DNA from: Alloalcanivorax profundimaris
GTDB lineage: Bacteria; Pseudomonadota; Gammaproteobacteria; Pseudomonadales; Alcanivoracaceae
Length of the DNA stretch: 64,000 nt
Direction of reading: 5' to 3'
Assembly: GCF_015265435.1 (NCBI RefSeq)
Contig: NZ_JABJWH010000006.1
Location: 62,001-126,000 of the forward strand
Positions within the stretch are counted from its first letter, which is position 1. Each line of letters opens with the position of its first letter. Positions 16,650 to 29,911 of this stretch are shown here, piece after piece. The notes below the pieces were generated by a model. The model made no database searches. It was not told the origin of the DNA and saw only the letters and a program-made list of their open reading frames with translations. Made by a program: the position numbers and the translations under genes.

Positions 16650-18127
16650 TCACCCTGCGCGACCTGTTGCCCGACCTGCCCTTGCCGGCGGCCCTGCGGG
16701 ACCTGACCGTGCCGGCCCTGCGCCTCGACAGCCGCGCCGTGGAGCGCGGCGATCTGTTCCTGGCGGTGCCCGGCCATCAAGCGGACGGCCGCCGTTTCAT
16801 CGACGCGGCGATCCGCGCCGGCGCCGCCGTGGTGCTGGAAGAGGGCGATGTCTTCGCGGTGCATGGCCAGGAGCCGGTGGCGCGTATCGTGGTGCCGGAC
16901 CTGCGACGCCAGGTAGGCGATCTGGCAGCCCGTTTTTACGGCCAGCCCGGGCGGCAGCTGAAAGTCATCGGTGTCACCGGCACCAACGGCAAGACCAGCA
17001 TTACCTGGTTCCTGCGTGACGCCCTGGACGCCCTGGGTTACCACTGCGGACTGATGGGCACCCTGGGGCTGGGGCTCAAGGGCGCCGAGATCGCCACCGG
17101 CCACACCACGCCGGACCCGATCACCCTGCAGCGCGGCCTGCGCGATCTGTGCGACGCCGGCGCCGACACCGTGGCCATGGAAGTCTCTTCCCACGCCCTG
17201 GACCAGCACCGTCTGGGCGATACCCCGGTGTGGGCGGCGGTGTTCAGCAATCTGAGCCGCGACCATCTGGATTACCACGGCGACATGGACAGCTACCTGC
17301 TGGCCAAGGTGGCCCTGTTCACCCGCCCGGACCTGCGCGAGGCGGTGATCAACGGCGACGACCCCTCGGCGCCGGTGCTGCTCAGCCGCCTCAACGACGG
17401 CGTGCGCTGCATCATCTTCGGCGGCCAGGCCGGCGCCACGGTGCGCTGCGTGGCCGAGCAGCCCCACGAGGCGGGCATGGATCTGCGCCTCACCGTGGGC
17501 GGCGAAGCGATCAATGTGTCGGTGCCGCTGTTCGGCGCCTTCAACCGCAGCAACCTGATGGCGGTGGCCGGGGTATTGCACGGCCTGGGCGTGGCACCGG
17601 AACGGCTGGGCACGGCGCTCAACGCCATCACGCCGGTGCCGGGCCGCATGCAGCCGGTGCGCGAGCCGGGCAAGCCCACGGTGATCGTTGATTACGCGCA
17701 CACCCCGGACGGGCTGGAGAAGGCCCTGGCGGCGGTGCGCGAGCATTTCCCCGGCCGCCTGCATTGCGTGGTCGGTTGCGGCGGCGACCGGGACAGCGGC
17801 AAACGCCCGTTGATGGCGGCCGCCGCGGAAGCCGGCGCCGACCGGCTGATCCTGACCAGCGACAACCCCCGGGGCGAGGATCCGCAAGCGATCGTCGACG
17901 CCATGCTGCAAGGCGCCGCCAACCCGTCCGCGGTGGCCGTGGAGCTGGACCGCCGGGCGGCGGTGAAGCGGGCGGTGGCCGGCGCCGGGCCGGGCGACGT
18001 GGTGCTGGTGGCCGGCAAGGGCCACGAGGATTACCAGGAAGTGCGCGGCCAGCGCCAGCCCCTGGACGACCGGATCCTGGCCCGCGAAGCCCTGGCGGCC
18101 TGGACCGGCCAAGGAGGCGCGGCATGA
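16646..18127 (+). CDS. murE: UDP-MurNAc-tripeptide synthetase MurE
   Basis: A 493-residue cytoplasmic ligase adding meso-diaminopimelate to UDP-MurNAc-L-Ala-D-Glu. The ATP loop is GTNGKT (112-117), the carbamylated lysine lies in [11 protein letters not shown] (K221), and the DNPR motif (406-409) marks specificity for meso-DAP over lysine. Overlaps ftsI and murF by 4 bp. Confidence 0.98.
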   Translation: MITLRDLLPDLPLPAALRDLTVPALRLDSRAVERGDLFLAVPGHQADGRRFIDAAIRAGAAVVLEEGDVFAVHGQEPVARIVVPDLRRQVGDLAARFYGQPGRQLKVIGVTGTNGKTSITWFLRDALDALGYHCGLMGTLGLGLKGAEIATGHTTPDPITLQRGLRDLCDAGADTVAMEVSSHALDQHRLGDTPVWAAVFSNLSRDHLDYHGDMDSYLLAKVALFTRPDLREAVINGDDPSAPVLLSRLNDGVRCIIFGGQAGATVRCVAEQPHEAGMDLRLTVGGEAINVSVPLFGAFNRSNLMAVAGVLHGLGVAPERLGTALNAITPVPGRMQPVREPGKPTVIVDYAHTPDGLEKALAAVREHFPGRLHCVVGCGGDRDSGKRPLMAAAAEAGADRLILTSDNPRGEDPQAIVDAMLQGAANPSAVAVELDRRAAVKRAVAGAGPGDVVLVAGKGHEDYQEVRGQRQPLDDRILAREALAAWTGQGGAA

Positions 18128-19458
18128 TGCGCTTGTCCGAAATTCGCGACTGGACCGGCGGCGAACTGCGCGGCGCGGACCAGACCATTACCTCGGTCAG
18201 CACCGACACCCGGGCGCTGGGCGAGGGCAGCCTGTTCGTGGCGCTGCGCGGCGACCGCTTCGACGGCCACGACTTCCTGGCCGCCGCCCGCGAGGCCGGC
18301 GCCCGGGCCGCCCTGGTGGAACGGGATCAGGAAGTGTTCGACAGCCAGGTGCGCGTGGCCGATACCCGCCAGGCCCTGGGCCGGCTGGCCGCCGGCCACG
18401 CCACCCGTTTCCCGATTCCGCGCGTGGCGGTGACCGGCAACGCCGGCAAGACCACCGTCAAGGAGATGATCGCCACTCTGCTGGGCGAGGGCACCCTGGC
18501 CACTCGGGGCAACCTGAACAATGACATCGGCGTGCCGTTGACCCTGCTGGGGCTCAATGAAAGCCACCGCCGCGCGGTGATCGAGCTGGGCGCCAACGCC
18601 CCTGGCGAAATCGCCTGGACGGTATCGCTGGTGAAGCCGGACGTGGTGCTGGTGACCAATGTCACCGGCGCGCATCTGGAAGGCTTCGGCAGCATGGATG
18701 GCATCGCCCGCGCCAAGGCGGAAATCTTCACCGGCTGCGCGGAAGGCGCCACCGCCATCATCAACAATGACGACAGCTACGCGGACTTCTTCGCCGAGCA
18801 GGCTCGGGAACAGGGTTTGACCCTGTGCCGCGTGGGCGGCACCGACGGTGATCTGCGCGCCGAGTTCGTCTGTCTGGATGACGCCGGCGCCGACTTCTTG
18901 CTGCAGCCCCTGGGCGTGCGCGTACGCCTGCCGCTGGTGGGTGCCCATCAGGTCGGTAACGCCCTGCTGGCGCTGGCGGCGGTGCAGGCCCTGGGCGTGG
19001 ACCTGGCCGAAGCGGCGCCGCGCTTGAACACCCTGAAACCGGTCCCCGGGCGCATGAACGTGATCGCCCGCGACCGGGGCACCCTGGTGGACGACACCTA
19101 CAACGCCAACCCGGGTTCGGTGCGCGCCGCCATCGCCTGGCTGGCCGGCCGCCCGGCGCCGCGCGCCCTGGTGCTTGGCGCCATGGGCGAACTGGGGCCG
19201 GACGCGGAGACGCTGATCGGCGAACTGGGCGAGGACGCCAAACAGGCCGGCATCGAGACGCTGATCACCCTGCCCGGGGCGCACGCCGCCGCCGAGGCGT
19301 TCGGGGACGGCGCCCGACCGGTGGACAATCATGACCAGGCCGCCCGCGACGCCGAGGGAATTCTCGCCGCCGGTGGCACCGTACTGGTCAAGGGGTCGCG
19401 CTTTGCCCGCATGGAGCAGGTGGTGCAACGGCTCACCAACGAGGGGGAGAAGCACTGA
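18124..19458 (+). CDS. murF: UDP-MurNAc-pentapeptide synthetase MurF
   Basis: A 444-residue ligase that adds D-Ala-D-Ala to complete the UDP-MurNAc-pentapeptide. The P-loop reads GNAGKT (105-110), the form seen in many gammaproteobacterial MurF proteins. KPVPGRMNV and [11 protein letters not shown] are family marks in the C-terminal half. The start is the first of two adjacent ATGs at 18124, overlapping the murE stop; the second (18127) would remove one residue. Overlaps mraY by 1 nt. Confidence 0.97.
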   Translation: MMRLSEIRDWTGGELRGADQTITSVSTDTRALGEGSLFVALRGDRFDGHDFLAAAREAGARAALVERDQEVFDSQVRVADTRQALGRLAAGHATRFPIPRVAVTGNAGKTTVKEMIATLLGEGTLATRGNLNNDIGVPLTLLGLNESHRRAVIELGANAPGEIAWTVSLVKPDVVLVTNVTGAHLEGFGSMDGIARAKAEIFTGCAEGATAIINNDDSYADFFAEQAREQGLTLCRVGGTDGDLRAEFVCLDDAGADFLLQPLGVRVRLPLVGAHQVGNALLALAAVQALGVDLAEAAPRLNTLKPVPGRMNVIARDRGTLVDDTYNANPGSVRAAIAWLAGRPAPRALVLGAMGELGPDAETLIGELGEDAKQAGIETLITLPGAHAAAEAFGDGARPVDNHDQAARDAEGILAAGGTVLVKGSRFARMEQVVQRLTNEGEKH

Positions 19459-20540
19459 TGCTGCTGTGGCTGGCGGAACAACTGGGTGATTTGTACAACG
19501 GCTTCCTGGTGTTCCAGTACATCACCCTGCGCGCCATTCTGGCGGTGCTGACGGCGCTGTTCCTGGCGTTCTGGATCGGTCCGGTGATGATTCGCAAACT
19601 CCAGGAAAAGCAGGTCGGCCAGGCGATCCGTGACGACGGCCCGAAAAGCCACCTGAGCAAGGCCGGCACGCCGACCATGGGCGGCGGCCTGATCCTGGTG
19701 TCCATCGCCATCGCCACCCTGCTGTGGGCGGATCTGGAGAACCGCTTCGTGTGGATCACCCTGGGCGTGCTGGTGGTGTTCGGCGCCGTGGGCTGGGTGG
19801 ACGACTGGCGCAAGGTGGTGGAGAAGAACCCGCGTGGCCTGCCGGCGCGCTGGAAGTATTTCTGGCAGTCCGTGGGCGCGTTGGGCGCCGGGCTGGCGCT
19901 GTACTTCACCGCCCAGAGCCCGGCGGAGACCCAGTTGATCGTGCCGTTCTTCAAGACCGTGGCCATCAACATGGGCGTGTTCTACGTGGTGCTCACCTAT
20001 TTCGTGATCACCGGCGCCTCCAACGCGGTCAACCTCACCGATGGCCTGGACGGCCTGGCGATCATGCCCACGGTGCTGGTGGCGGCGGCCCTGGGCATCT
20101 TCGCCTACGCCAGCGGCCACGCGGAGTTCGCCACCTACCTGCAGATTCCCTACATCGCCGGCGCCGGCGAGCTGGTGGTGATCGTCGCCGGCCTGTGCGG
20201 CGCGGGTCTCGGTTTTCTCTGGTTCAACGCCTACCCGGCCCAGGTGTTCATGGGCGACGTGGGCGCCTTGGCGCTGGGCGCGGTGCTCGGCGTGATGGCG
20301 GTGATCGTCCGCCAGGAAATCGTGCTGTTCATCATGGGCGGCGTGTTCGTGATGGAAACCGTGTCGGTGATGCTGCAGGTGGCGTCGTTCAAGCTCACCG
20401 GCCGCCGCATTTTCCGCATGGCGCCGATCCATCATCACTTTGAACTGAAGGGCTGGCCGGAGCCCAAGATCATCGTCCGGTTCTGGATCATCACCGTGAT
20501 GCTCGTACTGGTGGGTCTCGCGACCCTGAAGATTCGTTGA
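19458..20540 (+). CDS. mraY: Phospho-MurNAc-pentapeptide transferase MraY
   Basis: A 360-residue, ten-helix inner-membrane enzyme that transfers phospho-MurNAc-pentapeptide to undecaprenyl phosphate, making lipid I. Conserved cytoplasmic motifs are [18 protein letters not shown] (about 56-73), [13 protein letters not shown] (about 190-202), [10 protein letters not shown] (about 264) and the histidine triad HHHFELKGW (about 324). The length equals E. coli MraY. The TGATG overlap couples it to murF; murD follows after 14 bp. Confidence 0.98.
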   Translation: MLLWLAEQLGDLYNGFLVFQYITLRAILAVLTALFLAFWIGPVMIRKLQEKQVGQAIRDDGPKSHLSKAGTPTMGGGLILVSIAIATLLWADLENRFVWITLGVLVVFGAVGWVDDWRKVVEKNPRGLPARWKYFWQSVGALGAGLALYFTAQSPAETQLIVPFFKTVAINMGVFYVVLTYFVITGASNAVNLTDGLDGLAIMPTVLVAAALGIFAYASGHAEFATYLQIPYIAGAGELVVIVAGLCGAGLGFLWFNAYPAQVFMGDVGALALGAVLGVMAVIVRQEIVLFIMGGVFVMETVSVMLQVASFKLTGRRIFRMAPIHHHFELKGWPEPKIIVRFWIITVMLVLVGLATLKIR

Positions 20541-20554
20541 GGGATGCGTAGATA

Positions 20555-21880
20555 ATGTCGAAAGACGCGTTCGATCTGGTCATTGGTCTCGGGGTAACCG
20601 GGCGTTCCGTGATCCGCTATCTGGTGGATCAGGGCATGCCCGTGCGCGCCCTGGACACCCGGGAAGCTCCCGCCGGGCTGGATGATCTGCGCGCCGAATT
20701 CCCCAAACTCAAGATCCACACCGGCGGGTTCAAGAACGGCTGGATGAAGCGCGCCCGCCGGCTGATCGTGAGCCCGGGCGTGGCGGTGTCCACTCCGGCC
20801 ATCGCCGAGCAGGCCGCCGAAGGCAAGGAAGTGGTGGGCGACATCGAGCTGTTCGCCCGGGCCGCCAGCCGCCCGCTGGTGGCGATCACCGGCTCCAACG
20901 CCAAGAGCACCGTGGTCACCCTGCTGGGCGAAGTGGCGCGGGCCTGCGAGGCGCGCCCCGGCGTGGGCGGCAACCTGGGCGTGCCGGCCCTGGATCTGCT
21001 GCGCGAGGAAGCGGAGCTGTTCGTGCTGGAGCTGTCCAGCTTCCAGCTGGAAACCACCTACAGCCTCAATGCCCAGGTGGCCAGCATCCTCAATGTGTCC
21101 CAGGACCACCTGGACCGCTACGCCAAGTTCAGCGACTACCTGGCCGCCAAGCAACGCATCTACGACGGCTGTCAGGTGGCGGTGTGGAACCGCGACGACC
21201 TGGCCACCCGGCCGCAGAATCCGGCGCCCCGGGAGGTCACCTTCGGCAGTCACCCGGAAGCGCATTACCGTCTGGACACCGAGCGCCAGGCGCTCACCCA
21301 CCAGGGCCAGGTGCTGGTGCGCCTGGACGAACTGGCGCTTACCGGCCACCACAACGCCATGAACGTGCTGGCGGTGCTGGCCATGAGCGACGCCCTGGGC
21401 TTTCCCCGGGATCTCACCCTGGCCACGGTGAAGCCCTTCGAGGGCCTGCCGCACCGCTGCCAGCTGGTGGCGGAGGCCGGCGAGGTGCGCTGGATCAACG
21501 ATTCCAAGGCCACCAATGTGGGGGCCACCCTGGCCGCGCTCACCGGCATTGGCGAAGCGATTCCCGGCAAGGTGATCCTGATCGCCGGTGGCCAGGGCAA
21601 GGGCCAGGATTTCTCGCCCATGGGCGAACCGGCGCGGCAGTATCTGCGTGCCGCTCTGTTGCTCGGCCAGGACGCGGACAAGGTGGGCGAGGGCCTCTCC
21701 GGCGTGCCCTGCGAGCGGGTGGCGGACATGGCCGCCGCCGTGGACCGGGCCCGGCAACTGGCCCAGCCCGGCGACGCGGTGCTGTTGTCCCCGGCCTGCG
21801 CGTCCTTCGATATGTACAGCGGCTACACGGCCCGCGGCGACGAATTCGTCGCCCTGGCCAGGGAGGTGAGCGGTGGCTAA
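20555..21880 (+). CDS. murD: UDP-MurNAc-L-alanine:D-glutamate ligase MurD
   Basis: A 441-residue ligase adding D-Glu to UDP-MurNAc-L-Ala. N-terminal nucleotide-binding fold (VIGLGVTGRSVIRYL), ATP loop ITGSNAKST (about 109-117), the ELSSFQLE block and SPACASFDMYSGYTARG near the C terminus are family marks. Its end overlaps the GTG start of ftsW by 8 bp. Confidence 0.97.
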   Translation: MSKDAFDLVIGLGVTGRSVIRYLVDQGMPVRALDTREAPAGLDDLRAEFPKLKIHTGGFKNGWMKRARRLIVSPGVAVSTPAIAEQAAEGKEVVGDIELFARAASRPLVAITGSNAKSTVVTLLGEVARACEARPGVGGNLGVPALDLLREEAELFVLELSSFQLETTYSLNAQVASILNVSQDHLDRYAKFSDYLAAKQRIYDGCQVAVWNRDDLATRPQNPAPREVTFGSHPEAHYRLDTERQALTHQGQVLVRLDELALTGHHNAMNVLAVLAMSDALGFPRDLTLATVKPFEGLPHRCQLVAEAGEVRWINDSKATNVGATLAALTGIGEAIPGKVILIAGGQGKGQDFSPMGEPARQYLRAALLLGQDADKVGEGLSGVPCERVADMAAAVDRARQLAQPGDAVLLSPACASFDMYSGYTARGDEFVALAREVSGG

Positions 21881-23027
21881 TCCCCTGATCTCCCCGCGCC
21901 AGCCCGGCCTGGATCGCCCCCTGCTGTGGACGGTGGCGCTGCTGTCCCTGGCCGGCCTGGTGATCGTCACCTCGGCGTCGCTGCAGATCGCCGAGACGCG
22001 CCTGGGCAACCCGTTCTATTACGGCGTGCGCCATGGTCTGTACCTGCTGGCCAGCGTCGGCGTTGGCCTGTTCGTGTATTGCTGCGTGCCGCTGTCGCTG
22101 CTGGAGAAGCTGCGCTTCGCCACCTTGCCGGTGGCCTTGGTGGCCCTGGTGCTGGTATTCGTGCCCGGCCTGGGTCGGGAAGTGAACGGTTCGACCCGCT
22201 GGATCGCGCTCCCCGGCCTCACCATCCAGGCCTCGGAAGTGGTCAAGCTGTGCTTCGTGCTTTACCTGGCCGGGTACATTGCCCAGCACAAGGCCGCCCT
22301 GGAGAAAACCTGGAAAGCCTTCCTGATCCCCCTGGGCGTGCTCGGCGTGCTCACTTTCATGCTGCTGCTGCAACCGGACTTCGGCGCCGTGGTGGTGCTG
22401 GGTATCGCCGCCATGGGCATGCTGTTCCTGGCCGGCGTGCCGACCCTGCGTTTCTTGCTGATCGGGCTGGTGGCGGTGGCGCTGGCGGCCCTGGTGGCCC
22501 TGGCCGAGCCGTACCGGGTGGCGCGCCTGATGAGCTTCACCGATCCCTGGGCGGATCAGTACGGCGCCGGCTACCAGCTCACCCAGAGTCTGATCGCGTT
22601 CGGCCGTGGCCATTTCCTGGGCGTGGGCCTGGGCAACAGCGTGCAGAAGCTGTTCTACCTGCCGGAAGCGCACACCGATTTCGTGTTCGCGGTGCTGGCC
22701 GAGGAGTGGGGCCTGCTGGGCGTGCTCGCCATGCTGGCCGGTTTCGCGGTGCTTGGCTGGCGGGTGTTCCTGATCGGGCGGGGCCTGGAAGAACGCGGCT
22801 TCCTTTATCACGCCTACCTGGTGTACGGCTGCGCGCTGGTGTTCTGCGCCCAGGCCTTCATCAACGTGGGCGTGAACATGGGCGTGCTGCCCACCAAGGG
22901 CCTGACCCTGCCGTTCGTCAGCTACGGCGGTTCATCCCTGCTGATCTCGGCGGCCATGATCGGGCTGGTGCTGCGCGCCGGCGCCGAGCAATCCCGCCTC
23001 AAGGCCAGGGGGAGGGCGAAATCATGA
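21873..23027 (+). CDS. ftsW: Peptidoglycan glycosyltransferase FtsW
   Basis: A 384-residue SEDS-family membrane protein that polymerises septal glycan strands from lipid II together with FtsI. About ten hydrophobic helices are visible; SEDS marks include GSTRWI (about 109), QPDFGAVVVL (about 168), the large periplasmic loop with YQLTQSLIAFGRGHFLGVGLGNS split over residues 231-253, and FVSYGGSSLL near the C terminus. The start is GTG 21873 inside the murD end. Overlaps murG by 4 bp. Confidence 0.97.
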   Translation: MANPLISPRQPGLDRPLLWTVALLSLAGLVIVTSASLQIAETRLGNPFYYGVRHGLYLLASVGVGLFVYCCVPLSLLEKLRFATLPVALVALVLVFVPGLGREVNGSTRWIALPGLTIQASEVVKLCFVLYLAGYIAQHKAALEKTWKAFLIPLGVLGVLTFMLLLQPDFGAVVVLGIAAMGMLFLAGVPTLRFLLIGLVAVALAALVALAEPYRVARLMSFTDPWADQYGAGYQLTQSLIAFGRGHFLGVGLGNSVQKLFYLPEAHTDFVFAVLAEEWGLLGVLAMLAGFAVLGWRVFLIGRGLEERGFLYHAYLVYGCALVFCAQAFINVGVNMGVLPTKGLTLPFVSYGGSSLLISAAMIGLVLRAGAEQSRLKARGRAKS

Positions 23028-24080
23028 CCGGGACGGTACTTATCATGGCCGGCGGCACCGGCGGGCACGTGTTCCCCGCCCTGGCGGTGGCCCGGGAACT
23101 GGCCGACGCCGGTTACCGCATTCTCTGGCTGGGCGCCGAGGGTGGCATGGAAACCCGGCTGGTGCCCAAACACGGCTTCGAAGTGGCCACCCTGGGCGTG
23201 GGCCGGCTGCGCGGCGGCGGTCTCAAGCGCAAGGTGCTGGGGCCGCTGCAACTGCTGCGTGCGCTGTTGCAGGCGCGGCGTCTGATCCGCCGGGTCAAGC
23301 CGGTGCTGGCGGTGGGCTTCGGCGGCTTCGTCAGCGCCCCGGGCGGCCTGGCGGCGCGGCTCGCCGGGGTGCCCCTGGTGATCCACGAGCAGAACGCGGT
23401 GCCCGGCCTTACCAACCGCCTGCTGTCGCGGTTCGCCCAGGAGGCCCTGGAGGGCTTCGAAGGGGCGCTGATCGGCGGCGTCTGGGTGGGCAACCCGGTG
23501 CGCGCGGAAATCACCGGCCTGCCGTCGCCCGACGAGCGCTACGAACAGCGCCGGGGCCCGCTGCGGGTGCTGGTGCTGGGCGGCAGCCAGGGCGCGCTGG
23601 CGCTCAACCAGGATCTGCCGGAGTTGCTGATGGCGGCCCTGGGCAGCCACCTGGAGGTACGCCACCAGTGCGGCGCCGGCCGCGAGGAAGAGGCGGCGCC
23701 GGTGTACAAGGCCCTGGGGCTGGACGCCCGGGTCAGCGAGTTCATCGACGACATGGCCGAGGCCTATGCCTGGGCGGACCTGGTGGTGTGCCGGGCCGGC
23801 GCCCTGACCGTGGCGGAAGTGGCCGCCGCCGGCGTGGCCGCCCTGTTCGTGCCGCTGCCCACGGCGGTGGACGACCACCAGACGCTGAACGCGCGCTGGC
23901 TGGTGGATCGCGGCGCCGCCCTGATGATGGCCCAGAACGATATGAACGCCGGCGCCCTGGCGCGCAGCCTGGCCGGCATGACCGAACGGGACGCCCTGGC
24001 GCAGATCGCGCGCCGGGCGCGCCAGCTGGCGGTGCCGGACAGCGCCGCCCGGGTGGCGAAACTGTGTGAGGAGGTGGCCG

Positions 24081-24091
<11 letters not shown>
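23024..24091 (+). CDS. murG: UDP-GlcNAc:lipid I GlcNAc transferase MurG
   Basis: A 355-residue peripheral GT28 glycosyltransferase on the inner face of the membrane; it makes lipid II. The N-terminal glycine loop is [16 protein letters not shown] (about 8-23), with [14 protein letters not shown] and [12 protein letters not shown] in the acceptor domain, [12 protein letters not shown] in the linker, and [15 protein letters not shown] (UDP site) in the donor domain. Start ATG 23024 overlaps the ftsW stop; the end overlaps murC by 11 bp. Confidence 0.98.
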
Positions 24092-27302
<3,211 letters not shown>

Positions 27303-27324
27303 GCAAACAGAGGATGTACCTCTA

Positions 27325-28560
27325 ATGGCGAATGCAGTGGACAACATGATCGTGGGTCTCGACATCGGCACCTCCAAGGTGGTGGCCATCGTCGGCCAGG
27401 TCACCGAGGAGGGCACCGTGGAGGTGGTGGGCCTCGGCTCGCAGCCGTCGCGGGGGATGAAGAAAGGCGTGGTGGTGGACATCGAGGCCACCGTGCGCTC
27501 GATCCAGCGTGCCGTGGAGGAAGCCGAGCTGATGGCCGGCTGCCAGATCCACTCGGTGTACGCGGGCATCGCCGGCTCCCATGTGCGCAGCCTCAACTCC
27601 CACGGCATCGTGGCGATCCGCGACCGGGAAGTGACCCAGGCGGACATCGACCGGGTGATCGACGCCGCCCAGGCGGTGGCGATTCCGGCGGATCAGAAAA
27701 CCCTGCATGTGCTGCCGCAGGAATACGTGGTGGACAACCAGGAAGGCGTGCGCGAGCCGGTGGGCATGAGCGGCGTGCGGCTGGAGGCCAAGGTGCACCT
27801 GGTGACCTGCGCGGTGAACGCCGCCCAGAACATCGAGAAGTGCGTGCGCCGCTGTGGGCTGGAAGTGGAGGACATCATCCTCGAGCAGCTGGCCAGCGCG
27901 CATTCCGTGCTCACCGAGGATGAGCGCGAGCTGGGCGTGTGCATCGTCGACATCGGCGGCGGCACCACCGACATCGCCATCTTCACGGAAGGGGCGATCC
28001 GCCACACCGCCAACATTCCGATCGCCGGCGATCAGGTCACCAACGACATCGCCATGGCGCTGCGCACGCCCAAGCAGCACGCCGACGAGATCAAGATCAA
28101 GTACGCCTGCGCGCTGACCCAGCTGGCCGGCGCCGATGAGACCATCAAGGTGCCCAGCGTCGGCGACCGGCCGCCACGCACCCTGAGCCGCCAGAATCTG
28201 GCCGAGGTGGTGGAGCCGCGCTACGACGAGCTGTTCACCCTGATCCAGGCGGAAATCCGCCGCTCCGGGTTCGAGGACATGATCCCCGGCGGCATCGTGC
28301 TCACCGGCGGCTCCTCCAAGATTGAGGGCGCGGTGGAACTGGCGGAAGAGATTTTTCATATGCCGGTGCGGCTGGGCACGCCCCAGGGCGTTGCCGGGCT
28401 CACCGACGTGGTGCGCAACCCGATTTATTCCACCTCCGTGGGCCTGCTGCTGTATGGCCACCGGATGGAGAAGGAAGGACGCAGTCCGCGGGCCCAGGCC
28501 GGCGGCGGCGAAGTGAACTGGCTGGAGCGCTTCAAGAAGTGGTTCCAGGGCAATCTTTAA
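27325..28560 (+). CDS. ftsA: Cell division protein FtsA
   Basis: A 411-residue actin-like ATPase that ties FtsZ filaments to the membrane. Phosphate-binding loops IVGLDIGTSKVVAIVG (residues 8-23) and VDIGGGTTDIAIF (about 209-221) and the adenosine motif GIVLTGGSSKIEG are visible. The C-terminal amphipathic membrane-targeting helix is NWLERFKKWFQGNL. ftsZ follows after 78 bp. Confidence 0.98.
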   Translation: MANAVDNMIVGLDIGTSKVVAIVGQVTEEGTVEVVGLGSQPSRGMKKGVVVDIEATVRSIQRAVEEAELMAGCQIHSVYAGIAGSHVRSLNSHGIVAIRDREVTQADIDRVIDAAQAVAIPADQKTLHVLPQEYVVDNQEGVREPVGMSGVRLEAKVHLVTCAVNAAQNIEKCVRRCGLEVEDIILEQLASAHSVLTEDERELGVCIVDIGGGTTDIAIFTEGAIRHTANIPIAGDQVTNDIAMALRTPKQHADEIKIKYACALTQLAGADETIKVPSVGDRPPRTLSRQNLAEVVEPRYDELFTLIQAEIRRSGFEDMIPGGIVLTGGSSKIEGAVELAEEIFHMPVRLGTPQGVAGLTDVVRNPIYSTSVGLLLYGHRMEKEGRSPRAQAGGGEVNWLERFKKWFQGNL

Positions 28561-28638
28561 AGGTTTCAAAACGGGGCGGACAGGCCGGCCCGATTTGGAA
28601 AAAGCAGTAAACAGGGAAGCATTAACGGGAGATCAACC

Positions 28639-29802
28639 ATGCAATTCAAACTCGAAGATTCCGTACCCCATGGCGCGGTAATCAAAGTAGTGGGCGTCGG
28701 TGGTGGCGGCGGCAACGCCGTGGACCACATGGTGCGTTCCAACGTGGAAGGCGTGGATTTCATCTGCGCCAATACCGACGCGCAGGCACTGCGCAACTCC
28801 GCGGCCAAGACCGTGATCCAGCTCGGCAGCCAGGTCACCAAGGGCCTGGGCGCCGGCGCCAACCCGGACATCGGCCGGCAGTCCGCTCTGGAAGACCGTG
28901 AGCGCATCGCCGAGCTGCTGGACGGTGCCGACATGGTGTTCGTCACCGCCGGCATGGGCGGCGGCACCGGCACCGGCGCGGCGCCGGTGGTGGCCGAGAT
29001 CGCCAAGGAGCTGGGCATTCTCACCGTGGCGGTGGTCACCAAGCCGTTCCCCTTCGAGGGCAAGAAGCGCATGCGCTCCGCCCAGGAAGGCATCGAGGCG
29101 CTCAAGGAGCACGTCCACTCCCTGATCACCATCCCCAACGAGAAGCTGCAGTCCGTGCTGGGCGGCTCCACCACCCTGCTGGACGCCTTCAAGGCGGCCA
29201 ACGAGGTGCTGCAGGGCGCGGTCAAGGGCATCGCCGATCTGATCGTGCGCCCGGGCATGATCAACGTGGACTTCGCCGACGTGCGCACCGTGATGAGCGA
29301 GCTGGGCACCGCGATGATGGGCACCGGCGTGGCCAGCGGCGACAACCGTGCCGCCGAGGCGGCCCAGGCGGCGATCTCCAGCCCGCTGCTGGAGGACGTG
29401 GACCTGCGCGGCGCCCGTGGCATCCTGATCAACATCACCGCCAACGAGTCCATCGCTCTGGATGAGTTCTCCGAAGTGGGCGACATCGTCAGCGAACTGG
29501 CCAGCGAGGATGCCAATGTGATCATCGGCACGGCCATCGACCCGGACATGGGCGACAATATCAGCGTGACCGTGGTCGCCACCGGCCTGGGCGCCGCCCA
29601 GCAGGAACTGAAGGTGGTCCGTGGCCGTCAAACCCCCGTCGGCGCCGACGGCCGGGTCGACTACAACGACCTGGACCGCCCCGCCGTGGAGCGCAAGCGT
29701 GCCCAGCAGCAGGCCGCCAGCGGGGGCCGGCAGGCCGTGAACACCGCGGAAGACCTCGATTTCATCGATATTCCGACCTTCCTCCGCCGTCAGGCTGACT
29801 GA
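28639..29802 (+). CDS. ftsZ: Cell division protein FtsZ
   Basis: A 387-residue tubulin-like GTPase forming the Z ring. The GTP tubulin signature GGGTGTG is at 107-113, with VGGGGGNAV-type motif at the N terminus and the synergy/T7 region NVDFADVRTVM near 210. A variable linker precedes the conserved C-terminal peptide DLDFIDIPTFLRRQAD that binds FtsA and ZipA. A GGGAG ribosome site precedes ATG 28639. The stop codon lies inside a perfect 9-bp hairpin (29784-29808). Confidence 0.98.
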   Translation: MQFKLEDSVPHGAVIKVVGVGGGGGNAVDHMVRSNVEGVDFICANTDAQALRNSAAKTVIQLGSQVTKGLGAGANPDIGRQSALEDRERIAELLDGADMVFVTAGMGGGTGTGAAPVVAEIAKELGILTVAVVTKPFPFEGKKRMRSAQEGIEALKEHVHSLITIPNEKLQSVLGGSTTLLDAFKAANEVLQGAVKGIADLIVRPGMINVDFADVRTVMSELGTAMMGTGVASGDNRAAEAAQAAISSPLLEDVDLRGARGILINITANESIALDEFSEVGDIVSELASEDANVIIGTAIDPDMGDNISVTVVATGLGAAQQELKVVRGRQTPVGADGRVDYNDLDRPAVERKRAQQQAASGGRQAVNTAEDLDFIDIPTFLRRQAD

Positions 29803-29808
29803 CGGCGG
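29784..29808 (+). other. Hairpin spanning the ftsZ stop codon
   Basis: CCGCCGTCA (29784-29792) pairs perfectly with TGACGGCGG (29800-29808) around a 7-nt loop; the TGA stop is the start of the right arm. There is no adjoining T-tract. It may protect or process the ftsZ mRNA end or reduce read-through into lpxC (inference). Confidence 0.6.
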
Positions 29809-29836
29809 CGGATACGTGGTGCGAAAAGGGGTTTTT

Positions 29837-29845
29837 TGCTATCAT
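29837..29845 (+). promoter_or_regulatory. Extended -10 promoter of lpxC
   Basis: TGC directly before TATCAT (29840-29845) makes an extended -10 element, which does not need a good -35; none is visible. A T-run (29832-29837) precedes it. Transcription would start near 29852, giving a leader of about 60 nt. Confidence 0.55.
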
Positions 29846-29864
29846 CGCCCCCTTATTTCGCGTT

Positions 29865-29890
29865 GAGGATGGACGTATCCTCGCGGATAC
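29865..29890 (+). promoter_or_regulatory. lpxC leader with two competing hairpins
   Basis: GAGGAT (29865-29870) can pair with ATCCTC (29877-29882), while GTATCC (29875-29880) can pair with GGATAC (29885-29890) across TCGC. The two stems share bases and exclude each other. The second ends 21 nt before the lpxC start. Confidence 0.4.
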
Positions 29891-29911
29891 CGGCAATTTT
29901 GTGACGGATCA

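Noticed and set aside
28595..28624. Possible separate ftsZ promoter (TTGGAA with CATTAA) in the ftsA-ftsZ gap
   Set aside because: Spacing is 17-19 bp to a poor -10 and the start would fall in the ribosome site; not listed as a feature.
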